The notes: a model not told the origin generated them from the letters alone. 64,000 nucleotides of DNA from Pseudomonadales bacterium (GCA_012103535.1 WLWQ01000002.1:372001-436000), one strand, 5' to 3'. Positions 37,133-46,279 are shown, numbered from the stretch's first letter. Program-made: numbers and translations.

Positions 37133-38101
37133 CTAGTTTTGTAAAGCATTATCTTCTGATCCTTGCTTAGCTATCCTTTCCTGCTCCAAGCGCCCGCCGA
37201 GGAGTATTCCTGGCAGATTGTAGTTACCTTCATGACAACTGTATTCGTATGTCGAGTTCCCGGTTTTCCGGAAAGAGAATTCGCCACGCCAGGGTTCAGT
37301 GTAGAGTTTGGTATCCTCTATGGTGAATTGATAGAGCAGCTGTGAGTTGGAAATTCGGGTGAAGCGTTCCACCACATGGCTTTCTTCGCTTACCAGGACC
37401 GCGCGTCCAATTGACAATCGGGCGGGATCACCATTACGAAAATGAGTAGAGTTCACAACGAGCGTGTCACCCTCCCAGTTACCAATTGAATACCCTCCGT
37501 AGGATTTGTACATTCCTTTCATAGGCGTATCAGTCAGCCTGATTATTCTCGCGCCACCCGGATCTTCAGTGTAGATCGCTATGTAATTTTCGTTCTGAAC
37601 GATTCGGCGTGGCATATTACCTATAAATGGGCGCATCGGTGGAAAGCCGAAACTTCCCAGGCAACGTTCGAACAAGTTGCGTTGCTCAGGATGATCAAAT
37701 AGTTGAGTCTGGCGATTATTGTTCCAGGCAACGAGTTCAATTCCTCGTTCGCTATAGGGAATCTTGCCATCGATTGGATGGGTAACTACCGAAGTGCGGA
37801 ATTGTCCTTCTATCTGATCCAGCTCGGAAAAATCCTGAAGATAAACATCAGGATCGGCAAAATCACCTAAGTTAGCCTTTACCGATTCAATATACTTTTC
37901 GGCTTCTTCAGGTGTTGTAACCAACTCTGAAAAATTTTCTGGCCGTTCTACTGGTGTTAGGGAACCTACGAACCAATAACCCTGCAGATCGGGTTGACCA
38001 TATTCAGTTTGAGGAGCGCTGTACTGGTCAGCAAACTTCTCGGAAGCGGAAATACTTGTTGATAGCAATATAGTAATAAGCACTTGCAGAAAAATACGCA
38101 T
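37133..38101 (-). CDS. Secreted hypothetical protein of the YEYxCHEGNY family
   Basis: 322 residues with a signal peptide (ISASEK). Conserved-looking pieces are PDLQGYWFVGS, CLGSFGFPPMRPF, MKGMYKSYGGYSIGNWEGDTLVVNSTHF and YEYSCHEGNYN near the C-terminus. This large family is abundant in environmental proteobacteria without assigned function; the beta-rich sequence suggests a beta-barrel or lipocalin-like fold. A remnant of a relative lies at 18465-18608. Divergent from the HxlR regulator. Confidence 0.72.
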   Translation of the reverse strand: MRIFLQVLITILLSTSISASEKFADQYSAPQTEYGQPDLQGYWFVGSLTPVERPENFSELVTTPEEAEKYIESVKANLGDFADPDVYLQDFSELDQIEGQFRTSVVTHPIDGKIPYSERGIELVAWNNNRQTQLFDHPEQRNLFERCLGSFGFPPMRPFIGNMPRRIVQNENYIAIYTEDPGGARIIRLTDTPMKGMYKSYGGYSIGNWEGDTLVVNSTHFRNGDPARLSIGRAVLVSEESHVVERFTRISNSQLLYQFTIEDTKLYTEPWRGEFSFRKTGNSTYEYSCHEGNYNLPGILLGGRLEQERIAKQGSEDNALQN

Positions 38102-38241
38102 AGTGAATGTTCCTAAGTTAAGACTTCTCTTCAGAGGAGTAACTTTAAAAATGAAAGTGACAGGGTAAACTAGTGACTTTAATTTTGCAAGCTATTCGAA
38201 TACAATTGCTTTGTCGCGCACAGTGAGAAAGGTACCGAGGC

Positions 38242-38631
38242 ATGGCAGAAACACTGACGATTGATGACTATCAGTTTCGTTCCGGATGCTCGATAGCGCG
38301 TTCAATGGAGTTATGGGGTGATAAATGGACGCTGCTTATAGCTCGTGATCTGATGTGGCATGACAAACACACATTCAAATCACTCCAGGAGAGTAATGAG
38401 AAAATACCCACCAACATTTTAGCGGAACGCCTCCAAAGGTTGATGCATTGGGGGTTAGTCCGACGTGATCCCTACCAAGAAAATCCAGTCAGATATACCT
38501 ATCAGCTAACTGAAACTGGTAGGAGCTTAGAGCCAGTACTTCTAGAGATAATGAAATGGGGGCACGAGTATCTTGGTGGGGGCTCATTTGACCCAACTAG
38601 CGGCGATTCGATTGGTCCCTCAGATGCATGA
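38242..38631 (+). CDS. HxlR-family transcriptional regulator
   Basis: 129 residues: a winged helix-turn-helix of HxlR type with CSIARSMELWGDKWTLLIARDL, whose Cys can be a redox or aldehyde sensor in relatives, and NILAERLQRLMHWGLVRRDPY for recognition helix and wing. It is divergent from the secreted 322-aa gene, with a 140-base promoter region between them, so it may regulate that gene. Ligand unknown. Confidence 0.88.
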   Translation: MAETLTIDDYQFRSGCSIARSMELWGDKWTLLIARDLMWHDKHTFKSLQESNEKIPTNILAERLQRLMHWGLVRRDPYQENPVRYTYQLTETGRSLEPVLLEIMKWGHEYLGGGSFDPTSGDSIGPSDA

Positions 38632-38716
38632 TAAATGGTCAAGGGCTCACGGTGTTTCAATGTTGATGTTCTATTATTGGGCCTAAAATACTTTGCCCCC
38701 ATCGATTCAGTAAGCT

Positions 38717-39178
38717 TCATTCAAGCACAGTCATATCGAAATCATCGCTTATCTCGCTGTACCAGTAAGCGGGGAAAAAATAGTCATTTTCACAAAGATC
38801 TTCAATATATTCTCGAAGGCCTTCTGCATTTGGCGGTGAAGGATAGATGACCCCGATAGTCGCAAAGAGTTCATCAATTTCGTAATACTTGTACACATAG
38901 TCGAAAAGTTGTTTCTGATGCCTATATATATTTCTCCGAACATTCTTGAATTTTATCCTATCCCAATTTGTCGCTTTGATTTCGAATATTGCCACTGAAT
39001 CTCCTTCACATTTAATGAAGATGTCAATTCGGCCAGATTGTTTTTTAACAGCTGTGTAATCGACAAATGAAACAAAGCTTTCTGGAATAACTCCGCCACC
39101 CTTGGTGCCAGCTTCGAAATCACGCTGCACAATTTGATGAAATAGTTTCCCTCTTTTTAGAATTTTCGGTTCAGACAT
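38717..39178 (-). CDS. PD-(D/E)XK nuclease-like protein
   Basis: 153 residues from ATG 39178 (MSEPKILKRGK); a start at 39214 is less likely. The order of motifs fits the restriction-endonuclease fold: Glu in the first helix region, RIDIFIKCEGD (Asp), VAIFEIKATNW (E-x-K), then a basic helix RRNIYRHQKQLFDYV. The family includes nucleases and inactive DNA-binding relatives. It is an orphan with no methylase or toxin-antitoxin partner, placed between repeats, which hints at past mobility. Confidence 0.65.
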   Translation of the reverse strand: MSEPKILKRGKLFHQIVQRDFEAGTKGGGVIPESFVSFVDYTAVKKQSGRIDIFIKCEGDSVAIFEIKATNWDRIKFKNVRRNIYRHQKQLFDYVYKYYEIDELFATIGVIYPSPPNAEGLREYIEDLCENDYFFPAYWYSEISDDFDMTVLE

Positions 39179-39212
39179 GTAATATGGTGTTAGACAGAGG
39201 AAAATTAAGAAC

Positions 39213-39264
39213 AAAGGGGGTAAGAGGACAAATCCAGTACGGTATAATTACCGTGACCCCCTTT
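39213..39264. repeat. REP-like hairpin
   Basis: AAAGGGGGT and ACCCCCTTT enclose an inner GGTA-TAAT-TACC hairpin; related in sequence to the elements at 34953 and 36331. Located just upstream of the nuclease-like gene. Confidence 0.5.
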
Positions 39265-39327
39265 ATTTGCACTATTAGTTAAATATGAATTCCTCCGCCC
39301 TCTTTGTTTCAAATCCCTCCGTCCCTT

Positions 39328-39861
39328 TTATTTTTGTAATCGTTTCGAACTCTTCTCTGACCATTCTTGCAGGACTCTGGTGATATTGATTGCAAGGGTT
39401 ATCGCGAGCTGTCCGCCCAAATGCATTTCTTCTTTGGCCCGGGTTTGATATTTTTCCAATTCAGAAGTGCGTGTATTTAAGTCGTCGCTTAGTTCAGCGA
39501 GTTGTCGCGCCAACAAGCTATCGTGGCTTTCTAAAAATGACAGCCTAATAAACATAAGCTCCGGGGACTTAATAAAGTCAAGACCAGTCAACGGTTGCCG
39601 CACCCAGCCTGAGAGTACTCTCTTTCCCTGAGCACTGAGTCTATATTCATTTCTGGGTTTAATACTACCCCCGACTTTTTTGCATAAAATCAACTTTGCC
39701 TTTCGCAACTTACTTAACGCTGGATAGATAGAACCTGGGCTCGCGCTAACAGCGCCTATAGGCATATTTTTAATGGATTGACAAAGCGCATACCCGCTTT
39801 GAGGTTTGCGGCTAAGCATGCAGATAATCAAATAGCTTAATGAGGTAAGGCTTGTATTCAT
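39328..39861 (-). CDS. PadR-family transcriptional regulator
   Basis: 177 residues from ATG 39861 (MNTSLTSLSYLIICML). PadR winged helix: SGYALCQSIKN, GSIYPALSKLRKAKLI, and RNEYRLSAQGKRVL, with a helical C-terminal dimerisation domain. It is divergent from doxX, and a perfect palindrome lies between the two starts, so it probably represses itself and doxX, released by an unknown (often phenolic) ligand. Confidence 0.85.
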   Translation of the reverse strand: MNTSLTSLSYLIICMLSRKPQSGYALCQSIKNMPIGAVSASPGSIYPALSKLRKAKLILCKKVGGSIKPRNEYRLSAQGKRVLSGWVRQPLTGLDFIKSPELMFIRLSFLESHDSLLARQLAELSDDLNTRTSELEKYQTRAKEEMHLGGQLAITLAINITRVLQEWSEKSSKRLQK

Positions 39862-39873
39862 TGTTTTATTTTG

Positions 39874-39896
39874 TAATATTACGAAACGTAATATTA
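39874..39896. promoter_or_regulatory. Perfect 10+3+10 palindrome between padR and doxX, likely PadR operator
   Basis: TAATATTACG, spacer AAA, then its exact reverse complement. It sits 12 bases from the padR start and 15 from the doxX start, overlapping the place where both promoters must lie. Confidence 0.75.
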
Positions 39897-39911
39897 ATTG
39901 ATTAATCGGCC

Positions 39912-40298
39912 ATGACCAAGAATAGCTTAGAAAAAGTCGGAAAATGGGCAATAGCGATATTACTTGGATTGAGTTTCATAGCCGCTGGCTGGCCCAAGAT
40001 CATGCCATCAGAATCCATGATTCGCAGGTTTGAAAATTGGGGCTATTCAGCTGAATTCACCACATTGATTGGTATATTGGAACTGACAGCCGGAATTCTT
40101 GTTTTGCTGCCGAAGCTCGCCGCCTACGGTTCTGGAATGATTTTCATTTTAATGATTGGCGCAATTTATACTCACCTCGCCACTGGAATCGGTTCGATAC
40201 TGTTTGCTGTGATCTACTTGTTGATGGCCGCATGTTCAATCGCCCTGAACTGGCGCGACACATTGTTGATTAAAAAGCTGAAGCATAAAGAGAGTTAA
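39912..40298 (+). CDS. DoxX-family membrane protein
   Basis: 128 residues with four membrane helices (AIAILLGLSFIAAGWPKI, FTTLIGILELTAGILVLLP, YGSGMIFILMIGAIYTHL, ILFAVIYLLMAACSIAL). DoxX-like proteins are membrane partners in oxidoreductase or stress functions; no precise role. Probably controlled by the divergent PadR regulator. Confidence 0.83.
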   Translation: MTKNSLEKVGKWAIAILLGLSFIAAGWPKIMPSESMIRRFENWGYSAEFTTLIGILELTAGILVLLPKLAAYGSGMIFILMIGAIYTHLATGIGSILFAVIYLLMAACSIALNWRDTLLIKKLKHKES

Positions 40299-40377
40299 AA
40301 GGGGGTACTCACAACTTAACTGCTTAACAACTTAAGCAGATGAGTCTCAACAACTAAATAGATGAGAAACAAAAAAA

Positions 40378-40393
40378 TGGTGGGCCCACGAGG
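40378..40393. repeat. Short copy of the tRNA-Ile2 3' end
   Basis: TGGTGGGCCCACGAGG, identical to the CCA end and acceptor region of the tRNA at 43741-43817. Confidence 0.6.
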
Positions 40394-40508
40394 GTGAAAC
40401 GAGTGCTTTTGCAAAGCGCAGCTTTGTGTGAGTGTAACGATGCCAATCTATGATTGGCAGCTGGAATAGTCCTGTGAGGTCTACCACGAATGAACGCAGT
40501 GAATGAAA

Positions 40509-40553
40509 TGGTGGGCCCACGAGGACTCGAACCTCGGACCGACGGATTATGAG
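40509..40553. repeat. Direct repeat of the tRNA-Ile2 3' half (att-like)
   Basis: 45 bases identical to 43741-43785, covering CCA, acceptor 3' strand, T arm and most of the anticodon loop, then diverging. It is in the same orientation as the tRNA. Such partial copies are left when an element integrates into a tRNA gene. Confidence 0.8.
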
Positions 40554-40996
40554 GCAGTGAAACCGGTCGTTGTTTCCTTGAGTAAGCCGAAGAGTCGTAA
40601 CGAGTTTTCTTTTCCGAATTCCTGAGCATGGCCGAAACCGAACCTCTTCCGAACTTGGTTGGGGTCAGATGGTTCACCGAACTTGGCAAGTGGAAGATTC
40701 CAAACGGGTTTCGATAACCGAACACCGAACTAAAACCGAAACGAATGGGAGGGCAGCTTTCTCGACCGAGCGAAGTGGAGGGGGAGTCTGCAGAACTGAA
40801 AAACTGAAATTCTAGGGAAGGGCAGGTGTCCGCTTTCGGCCAATAGCGGACCTTTATACCGCGGACCCTTACGCCAGAATCAATGAACTACGTATTGACC
40901 AAGTAATAGTCCTTCTTGTTGTCACTAAATATCAGGTGATGAATAGGAAAAAAACGTGGCTAATAAGCCTCTCAAAGCTATTCCCTATTGCACAAA

Positions 40997-41800
40997 CTAC
41001 CGTGGAAACAAAAAAGTTAATCTGGCAGTAAATTCTGTGCCATCTGCACCAAATCTTGGAGACTCTAACCAGTGTCTGACACCAACCCTTGCCTACAGGA
41101 TTTGTGATCCAACTGTGAACATCTGTGCCACGTGAAAAATCGCAACTGTACTCGTTTCATCATTGTCCAAATCACGGGTGCTCTCTGCCTGAAGAGAAAA
41201 AGTGGTTCCAGTTGAAGCGACGTTATACGATGTAAACGGTTGAAAGTAAGCTTGGTCGATATCGCCACGGTCATCATCTCCGCCAACATCTTGCAAATAA
41301 TGAGTCAACAGACCAACTGTCCACGGACCACTTTGTTTAAGGGCTAGAGCGGTTGGCCCAAGCCCCCATTTCCCTGCACCTAGCTCATCTTCAGAGGCCG
41401 TATCAAGCAAAGCGATTGCTCCAACACCCCATATCCAGCCACCCGCTGTTGGCGCTTTGGGCGAGAAGAAAGTACTAAATGCGATATCGCCCAATCCCGA
41501 CTCTCCAAAGCCGGCAGTTGGTATATCAACTTGATCAATTAAAGGGATAATAGTTCTAGTTATGAGATTCCATTCGTCTCCGATGCTAAAAGGTAAAACC
41601 GGCGAAACCTTGAGTACCGCGACCTCTCCGTCCCCGTTAGGGCCAAACCCCCCATCAAAGTTATAATCTATAGGAACACTAATAAGGCTAGCCACTGGGT
41701 TGTTGAGCTGCTTGGCTAGCTCAGCCTGATCCTCCTGGGCCTGGGCAGTTACACTAACCACTAATAAGTATATTGCTAAAACAAAATATCGTATTTTCAA
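40997..41800 (-). pseudogene. Outer-membrane transporter-like beta-barrel protein with an amber stop near the C-terminus
   Basis: The ORF (41093-41800) gives 235 residues with a signal peptide (VTAQAQ) and a beta-rich body (VSVP, LISVPIDYNFDGGFG, GLGDIAFSTFFSP, WGLGPTALALKQSG). It stops at TAG 41093, but the same frame continues ARVGVRHW, then TEFTARLTFLFPR to a TAG at 40997, ending in Phe-Pro-Arg as intact members do. The amber codon removes the last barrel strands. Either a point mutation or suppression; function likely substrate uptake. It lies 18 bases downstream of the sulfatase gene. Confidence 0.72.
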
Positions 41801-41818
41801 TACTCCAGATACATTTTT

Positions 41819-43285
41819 TTAAAACTTGGTTACATTGGGTGCAGGGGGATTTGGATATTCTTCTAGTGTCGCCCTGTATGCGGAGACAGTCTGAAGATAG
41901 GGTCCCATTATCCACCCTCCGCCGGTAGGAGCGATATCTACTCGCTCTTTGGGGTCAGCTTCGATATTGAAAATTTGTGGAAAACCTGCGGTTTCGGTAA
42001 CAGTGCCCAGGTAACCACCAACTGCAGGATTATTGCTAGTCGGGTTAATCACCATTGGATACACCCTGAATTGGTTCCACCGAACGGCAGCTACGCGATC
42101 GCCTATAAAAGTAATCAAACTGTTGCGGTTTGAATTGTCTTGATTGCCGAGTAGAAAATCTGTTTGATCAACGCCGTCAATGGGACGATCATCAGGGACT
42201 TCAGCGCCAATGATGCTGCCCAGAGTTGGCAGGAAATCATGAATTGAAAACATTTCATTCGATTTTCCAGGATTGATTTTTCCCGGCCACCTAATCATGC
42301 CGGCCGTACGAATTGACCCTTCGTAAGCATCTCCAAGCTCTCCCCTAAATGGCCCGTTGTCTCCCTGATGCACTTCATCGATGGCCGTTGCAGTAACAGT
42401 AGCGCCATTGTCTGAGATCCAGATGACAATCGTATTGTCCTCAACGCCGGCATTTTCGATTGCCTGTAGAATTTCACCAGTACGTATATCCAATTCCACA
42501 ATACTGTCACCGTATTTTCCAGCCCCGGAAATACCTTTGAACTCATCGGCAACATCGTTAGGGAAATGAGGCCTTGTAAATCCCACCATCAAAAAGAAAG
42601 GTTCTTCTTTGTCAGCTGAATCCTCAATATATTCAATTGATTTTCTGGCAATATCACCTTCAATAATTTTCCGATACTCGAAATCATAATCGCGTACTTC
42701 TCGCGGCTCTCCCGGCCCTGTTGCTTCAAGTATTTTTGGTGATAGTGCTTCCTGAATAGTTTCTGGCGCTCCCAACTCTTCCATATTAGCAGCGTATACA
42801 ACCTGATCAGTTGTGCCTTTAAAACCGATTAACCATTGGTCAAATCCCTGGTTCTGGGGCTGACTTACAGCATTCGGCCCCAAATGCCATTTTCCAGCAT
42901 AGGCAGTGTTATAACCGACTGACTGGAACAGATGACCCAGAGTAAAGTCACCTTCATCGAGACCTCCGGCCGAACCAGGCGCGATAATTAACGACATGCC
43001 ATTACGAATTGAATACTGGCCGGTAAGCAATCCGGCACGGGAAGGAGTACAACCCGGCTCGACAAGGAACTGCGTTAACTGCAACCCTTCATTGGCGATA
43101 CTGTCTATATTGGGTGTTTGAATTCCACCACGAGTTCCCATGTTATAAGACGACAAATCTCCGAAACCCAAATTGTCGACTAACATCAGGACTACGTTTG
43201 GCTTATCGGCTCCATAAGCCAAAGAAGCCCATATAAATAGAAGTGTGAAACTTGACCATTTACCAATTAGTTTTTTGATACTCAT
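41819..43285 (-). CDS. Secreted sulfatase (type I, formylglycine)
   Basis: 488 residues with a signal peptide (SLAYGAD). Metal site DNLGFGD (D37, N38) and active-site Cys C79 in CTPSR, the C-x-P-x-R signal for formylglycine. Later PLDGVDQTDFLLG-like and KWHLGPN motifs (lysine and histidine of the active site) are present as GKWHLGPN. Likely hydrolyses sulfated glycans or sulfonates in the periplasm. No formylglycine-generating enzyme is in the window. It lies within the tRNA-bounded segment, with a remnant of a related sulfatase upstream. Confidence 0.9.
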   Translation of the reverse strand: MSIKKLIGKWSSFTLLFIWASLAYGADKPNVVLMLVDNLGFGDLSSYNMGTRGGIQTPNIDSIANEGLQLTQFLVEPGCTPSRAGLLTGQYSIRNGMSLIIAPGSAGGLDEGDFTLGHLFQSVGYNTAYAGKWHLGPNAVSQPQNQGFDQWLIGFKGTTDQVVYAANMEELGAPETIQEALSPKILEATGPGEPREVRDYDFEYRKIIEGDIARKSIEYIEDSADKEEPFFLMVGFTRPHFPNDVADEFKGISGAGKYGDSIVELDIRTGEILQAIENAGVEDNTIVIWISDNGATVTATAIDEVHQGDNGPFRGELGDAYEGSIRTAGMIRWPGKINPGKSNEMFSIHDFLPTLGSIIGAEVPDDRPIDGVDQTDFLLGNQDNSNRNSLITFIGDRVAAVRWNQFRVYPMVINPTSNNPAVGGYLGTVTETAGFPQIFNIEADPKERVDIAPTGGGWIMGPYLQTVSAYRATLEEYPNPPAPNVTKF

Positions 43286-43351
43286 AAGTGTGCCCTTGCG
43301 AACATTTAATTGTTAAGAGGATGATTTGGGGGCTAGTCCAGCTCCCAATAT

Positions 43352-43504
43352 TTATAGTTGGTAAAAAATTCTGGCTATTCGTTTATTCACTTCTGCTCTT
43401 GTTCCACCAAAGCTACCAAGATCACCATAGCCTTGGTTGTCTGTCATTATTACTACTATATTTGGTTTTTCCTGAGCGAGTACCGCAAATGATGCAAAAT
43501 ACAT
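43352..43504 (-). pseudogene. N-terminal fragment of a second sulfatase
   Basis: From ATG 43504 the frame reads [34 protein letters not shown] (positions 43370-43504), which is the signal peptide and metal-site start of a sulfatase, and stops after 50 codons. It is similar to but not identical with the neighbouring gene (PNVVLMLVDNLGFGDLSSY), so it is a different relative that lost its body, probably by deletion. Confidence 0.8.
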
Positions 43505-43740
43505 TAAACGTTACTGACAAGTTAACTCCCAATCTGTCAGAATTCCGCCAATGACTCAATCAAAAATGTACAAACGCCACAGATTTCTACCGAGAATAAT
43601 TCAATCTATCGCGTGGCTGTTCTGAAATATGTAGAGAGTAGAAATACGAAGATTTTAAGGCTTTGATGCTGGGACCAACGGACTCTCAAAACTCATAGTC
43701 CGTTATGCCAAATCGTAAGTGCAAGAAAGGAAAGGAAAAA

Positions 43741-43817
43741 TGGTGGGCCCACGAGGACTCGAACCTCGGACCGACGGATTATGAGTCCGGCGCTCTAACC
43801 AACTGAGCTATAGGCCC
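43741..43817 (-). tRNA. tRNA-Ile2 (CAU anticodon, lysidine type)
   Basis: 77 nt including encoded CCA. Acceptor GGGCCTA/TGGGCCC, D arm, anticodon loop CTCATAA, T arm GAGG-TTCGAGT-CCTC. A CAU anticodon can be Met or Ile2; here acceptor pairs C4-G69 and C5-G68, recognised by TilS, and the position beside rpoD (as E. coli ileX) favour Ile2. Confidence 0.85.
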
Positions 43818-43837
43818 CCTTTGGACTTCGCCTAAAC

Positions 43838-43928
43838 CTCGTACTCTTCGTTGTAGCACTTCTCTTCGATCGGTCACGTACCTTGTGTACGCTCCCTCAC
43901 TCAGAAAGTGCTACGCCTCGATTACGAG
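43838..43928. repeat. Nested inverted repeat between tRNA and rpoD
   Basis: Outer arms CTCGTA/TACGAG, middle arms GTAGCACTT/AAGTGCTAC, inner CGTAC/GTACG. A large structured RNA or DNA cruciform is possible; may be a transcript end or mobile repeat. Confidence 0.45.
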
Positions 43929-44012
43929 CTTCAGGCTGTGCCAAAGCCTTTCGATGAACTTTGGCATTATTCTATTCTGGGCTTGTTAATCTTTCTCTAT
44001 GCCCAAAAACAC

Positions 44013-44039
44013 CAAGGGGCGCATTATAGCGCCCCTTGT
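44013..44039 (-). terminator. Terminator of the rpsU-yqeY-dnaG-rpoD transcript
   Basis: CAAGGGGCG and CGCCCCTTG arms with an 8-base loop; read from the minus strand it is followed by T-rich GTGTTTTTGG. It lies 18 bases after the rpoD stop. Confidence 0.85.
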
Positions 44040-44056
44040 GATCTTTCCAAACTTGC

Positions 44057-45901
44057 TTACTCGTCGAGGAAGCTGCGGAGGTGATCGGAGCGGATTGGGT
44101 GGCGCAATTTGCGCAACGCCTTCGCTTCGATCTGTCGTATTCGCTCACGGGTAACGTCGAACTGCTTACCCACTTCCTCGAGGGTGTGATCGGTATTCAT
44201 GTCGATACCGAAGCGCATGCGAAGTACTTTTGCTTCTCTTGCGGTTAGTGAACCAAGTACATCCTTAGTGGCTTCACGTAGGCCTTCATCGATAGATGAA
44301 TCTACCGGTGAGTCCACGGTGGCGTCTTCGATAAAATCACCTAGATGGGAATCTTCATCGTCACCGATGGGGGTTTCCATGGAGATTGGTTCTTTCGCAA
44401 TCTTGAGTACGCGGCGGACTTTGTCTTCTGACATGTCCATACGTTCACCGAGTTCTTCGGGTGTTGGCTCTCTACCCTTTTCATGTACCATCTGGCGCGA
44501 GATTCGATTCAGTTTATTGATCGTTTCGATCATGTGAACTGGGATACGAATCGTTCTTGCCTGGTCGGCGATGGATCGAGTAATAGCCTGACGAATCCAC
44601 CAGGTGGCATAAGTCGAAAACTTATAACCACGTCGGTATTCGAATTTATCAACTGCCTTCATCAAACCAATGTTGCCTTCCTGAATTAGATCGAGGAATT
44701 GCAGACCGCGGTTTGTGTATTTCTTTGCAATTGAAATTACCAAGCGCAAGTTCGCCTCAACCATTTCTTTCTTGGCGCGACGGGATTTCGCTTCGCCAAT
44801 CGACATTTGTCGATTGATGTCTTTAATCTCGGTAACAGATAAACCAGTTTCTTCCTGTAGTAAACGAATTTTCTTCTGGGCACGAAGCACTTCAGTCTTT
44901 ACGTTTACCAGAAGCTCTGAATAGGCTTCTTTCGCTTTAATGTGCTGGTCTATCCATTTCTCATTTACCTCGCTTCCAGGGAAGGAGTTAATGAAAACTT
45001 TGCGTGGCATCTTGGCACCGCGAACGGCCAAACCCAGGATAGTTCGCTCATGTCGACGCAAGCGTGTGAGTACTGCACGGATGTGGCTAAGCAATGGATC
45101 GAATTGGCGCGGGGTTAGTTTAAAAGACTTAAACAATTCTCCCAGCTTTTCCATTTCTGCCAAGGCTTTGGCATCGGTGCGACCGCGGCGACCTACAATC
45201 GAACTGGTCTGCTCATATTGTTTACGTAATTCCGTAAAACGAATCTTTGCTTCTTCGGGATCAGGACCAACGACTTCGTCTTCATCATCATCGTCGTCGT
45301 TGGCAGCATTCGCATCGCCGGTTTTGGCAGGTTGGGCAGGTGGTGCCACCACTGGCGCGGCAACGGGAATCTCATCATCGGCAGTATCGAGATAACCAGT
45401 GATGATTTCATTGAGTCTACGTTCTTCACTATCGACTAACGCATACTCGTTAAGCACATGCTCAACTGTTCCCGGAAAGAAGGCCATGGCTTTCATCAGC
45501 TCACGCAGGCCTTCTTCGATACGCTTGGCAATTACGATCTCGCCTTCACGTGTTAATAACTCAACCGTGCCCATTTCGCGCATGTACATGCGCACTGGGT
45601 CCGTTGTTCGACCAGCTTCATTTTCTACAGCAGCGAGCGCAGCGGCAGCTTCAGCAGCAGCTACTTCATCCGCGCCCGTATCATTTTCTTCATTAAGCAA
45701 TAAGGCATCGGCATCGGGTGCTGCTTCGAACACCTTAATACCCATGTCATTAATCATTTGAATAATGTCTTCGACTTGATCTGGATCGGAAATAGATTCC
45801 GGCAGGTGATCGTTAACCTCAGCATAAGTGAGGTACGTCTGTTCCTTGCCTTTGGCGATCAATGCTTTCAGACTTGATTGTGGAGCAATAATTTCGGCCA
45901 T
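44057..45901 (-). CDS. rpoD: RNA polymerase primary sigma factor RpoD (sigma-70)
   Basis: 614 residues. Region 1.2 begins [23 protein letters not shown]; a highly acidic insert ([17 protein letters not shown]) lies in the non-conserved region; region 2 has [44 protein letters not shown]; region 4 has [27 protein letters not shown]. It recognises housekeeping promoters. It is the last gene of the classic macromolecular-synthesis group, but here a 390-base spacer with a large palindrome separates it from dnaG. Confidence 0.98.
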   Translation of the reverse strand: MAEIIAPQSSLKALIAKGKEQTYLTYAEVNDHLPESISDPDQVEDIIQMINDMGIKVFEAAPDADALLLNEENDTGADEVAAAEAAAALAAVENEAGRTTDPVRMYMREMGTVELLTREGEIVIAKRIEEGLRELMKAMAFFPGTVEHVLNEYALVDSEERRLNEIITGYLDTADDEIPVAAPVVAPPAQPAKTGDANAANDDDDDEDEVVGPDPEEAKIRFTELRKQYEQTSSIVGRRGRTDAKALAEMEKLGELFKSFKLTPRQFDPLLSHIRAVLTRLRRHERTILGLAVRGAKMPRKVFINSFPGSEVNEKWIDQHIKAKEAYSELLVNVKTEVLRAQKKIRLLQEETGLSVTEIKDINRQMSIGEAKSRRAKKEMVEANLRLVISIAKKYTNRGLQFLDLIQEGNIGLMKAVDKFEYRRGYKFSTYATWWIRQAITRSIADQARTIRIPVHMIETINKLNRISRQMVHEKGREPTPEELGERMDMSEDKVRRVLKIAKEPISMETPIGDDEDSHLGDFIEDATVDSPVDSSIDEGLREATKDVLGSLTAREAKVLRMRFGIDMNTDHTLEEVGKQFDVTRERIRQIEAKALRKLRHPIRSDHLRSFLDE

Positions 45902-46014
45902 GTATTCTCGTCTTGTATCCAGCGGGACTGCTGGGGTGGATGGACAAAAGTCAGCCGGGCATTATAGCGGTGGCTGGGTACCTTGTATATTACTATCTGC
46001 TACTGGTTAGACTC

Positions 46015-46279
46015 GGGCATCTCCTAGTAGTTTCGTCACAACTCAGCGAGTTCTAAAGTGCCAAGATGTAAGGCGCGCTTCGCCGCTAAGGGTTGTTTCC
46101 TTCGCAAGAAGTGCAACGCGACAGATTGGTGCTATAGGGCTCGCCCTTCGGGGATTGCAGACGAATTCACATTCTTCGTTGCGGCTTTTCGACGTGCAGC
46201 CAGCATGCCATCAAAGCCCCGTCTCACCTGTGAATTCGTCTGCAATCCTGAGCTTTGACGAAACTACTAGGAGATGCCC
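46015..46279. mobile_element. MITE-like palindromic element between dnaG and rpoD
   Basis: A 265-base unit with perfect 24-base terminal inverted repeats (46015-46038 and 46256-46279; arms start GGGCATCTCC) and a second, inner pair of 20 bases (46152-46171 and 46229-46248; arms start GGATTGCAGA). No coding capacity. It resembles a miniature inverted-repeat element, and it may affect the dnaG-rpoD transcript. Confidence 0.65.

Larger units (their letters stand above)
40299..40996. other. Junction region without genes
   Basis: About 700 bases holding both tRNA-end repeats, a small hairpin (TGCCAATC-TAT-GATTGGCA at 40441-40459), several CCGAAC repeats around 40660-40740, and a hairpin with arms GTCCGCT/AGCGGAC near 40830. 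No intact gene or integrase is visible. Confidence 0.5.

Noticed and set aside
40509..40553. A second tRNA gene or tRNA-Sec
   Set aside because: Only the 3' half of tRNA-Ile2 is present; no 5' half pairs with it.
40354..40725. 123-aa minus-strand ORF in the tRNA-repeat junction
   Set aside because: Runs through tRNA-derived repeats and low-complexity sequence; no protein family features.
46058..46258. Small ORF within the palindromic element near rpoD
   Set aside because: Sequence is explained by the nested inverted repeats and lacks coding features.
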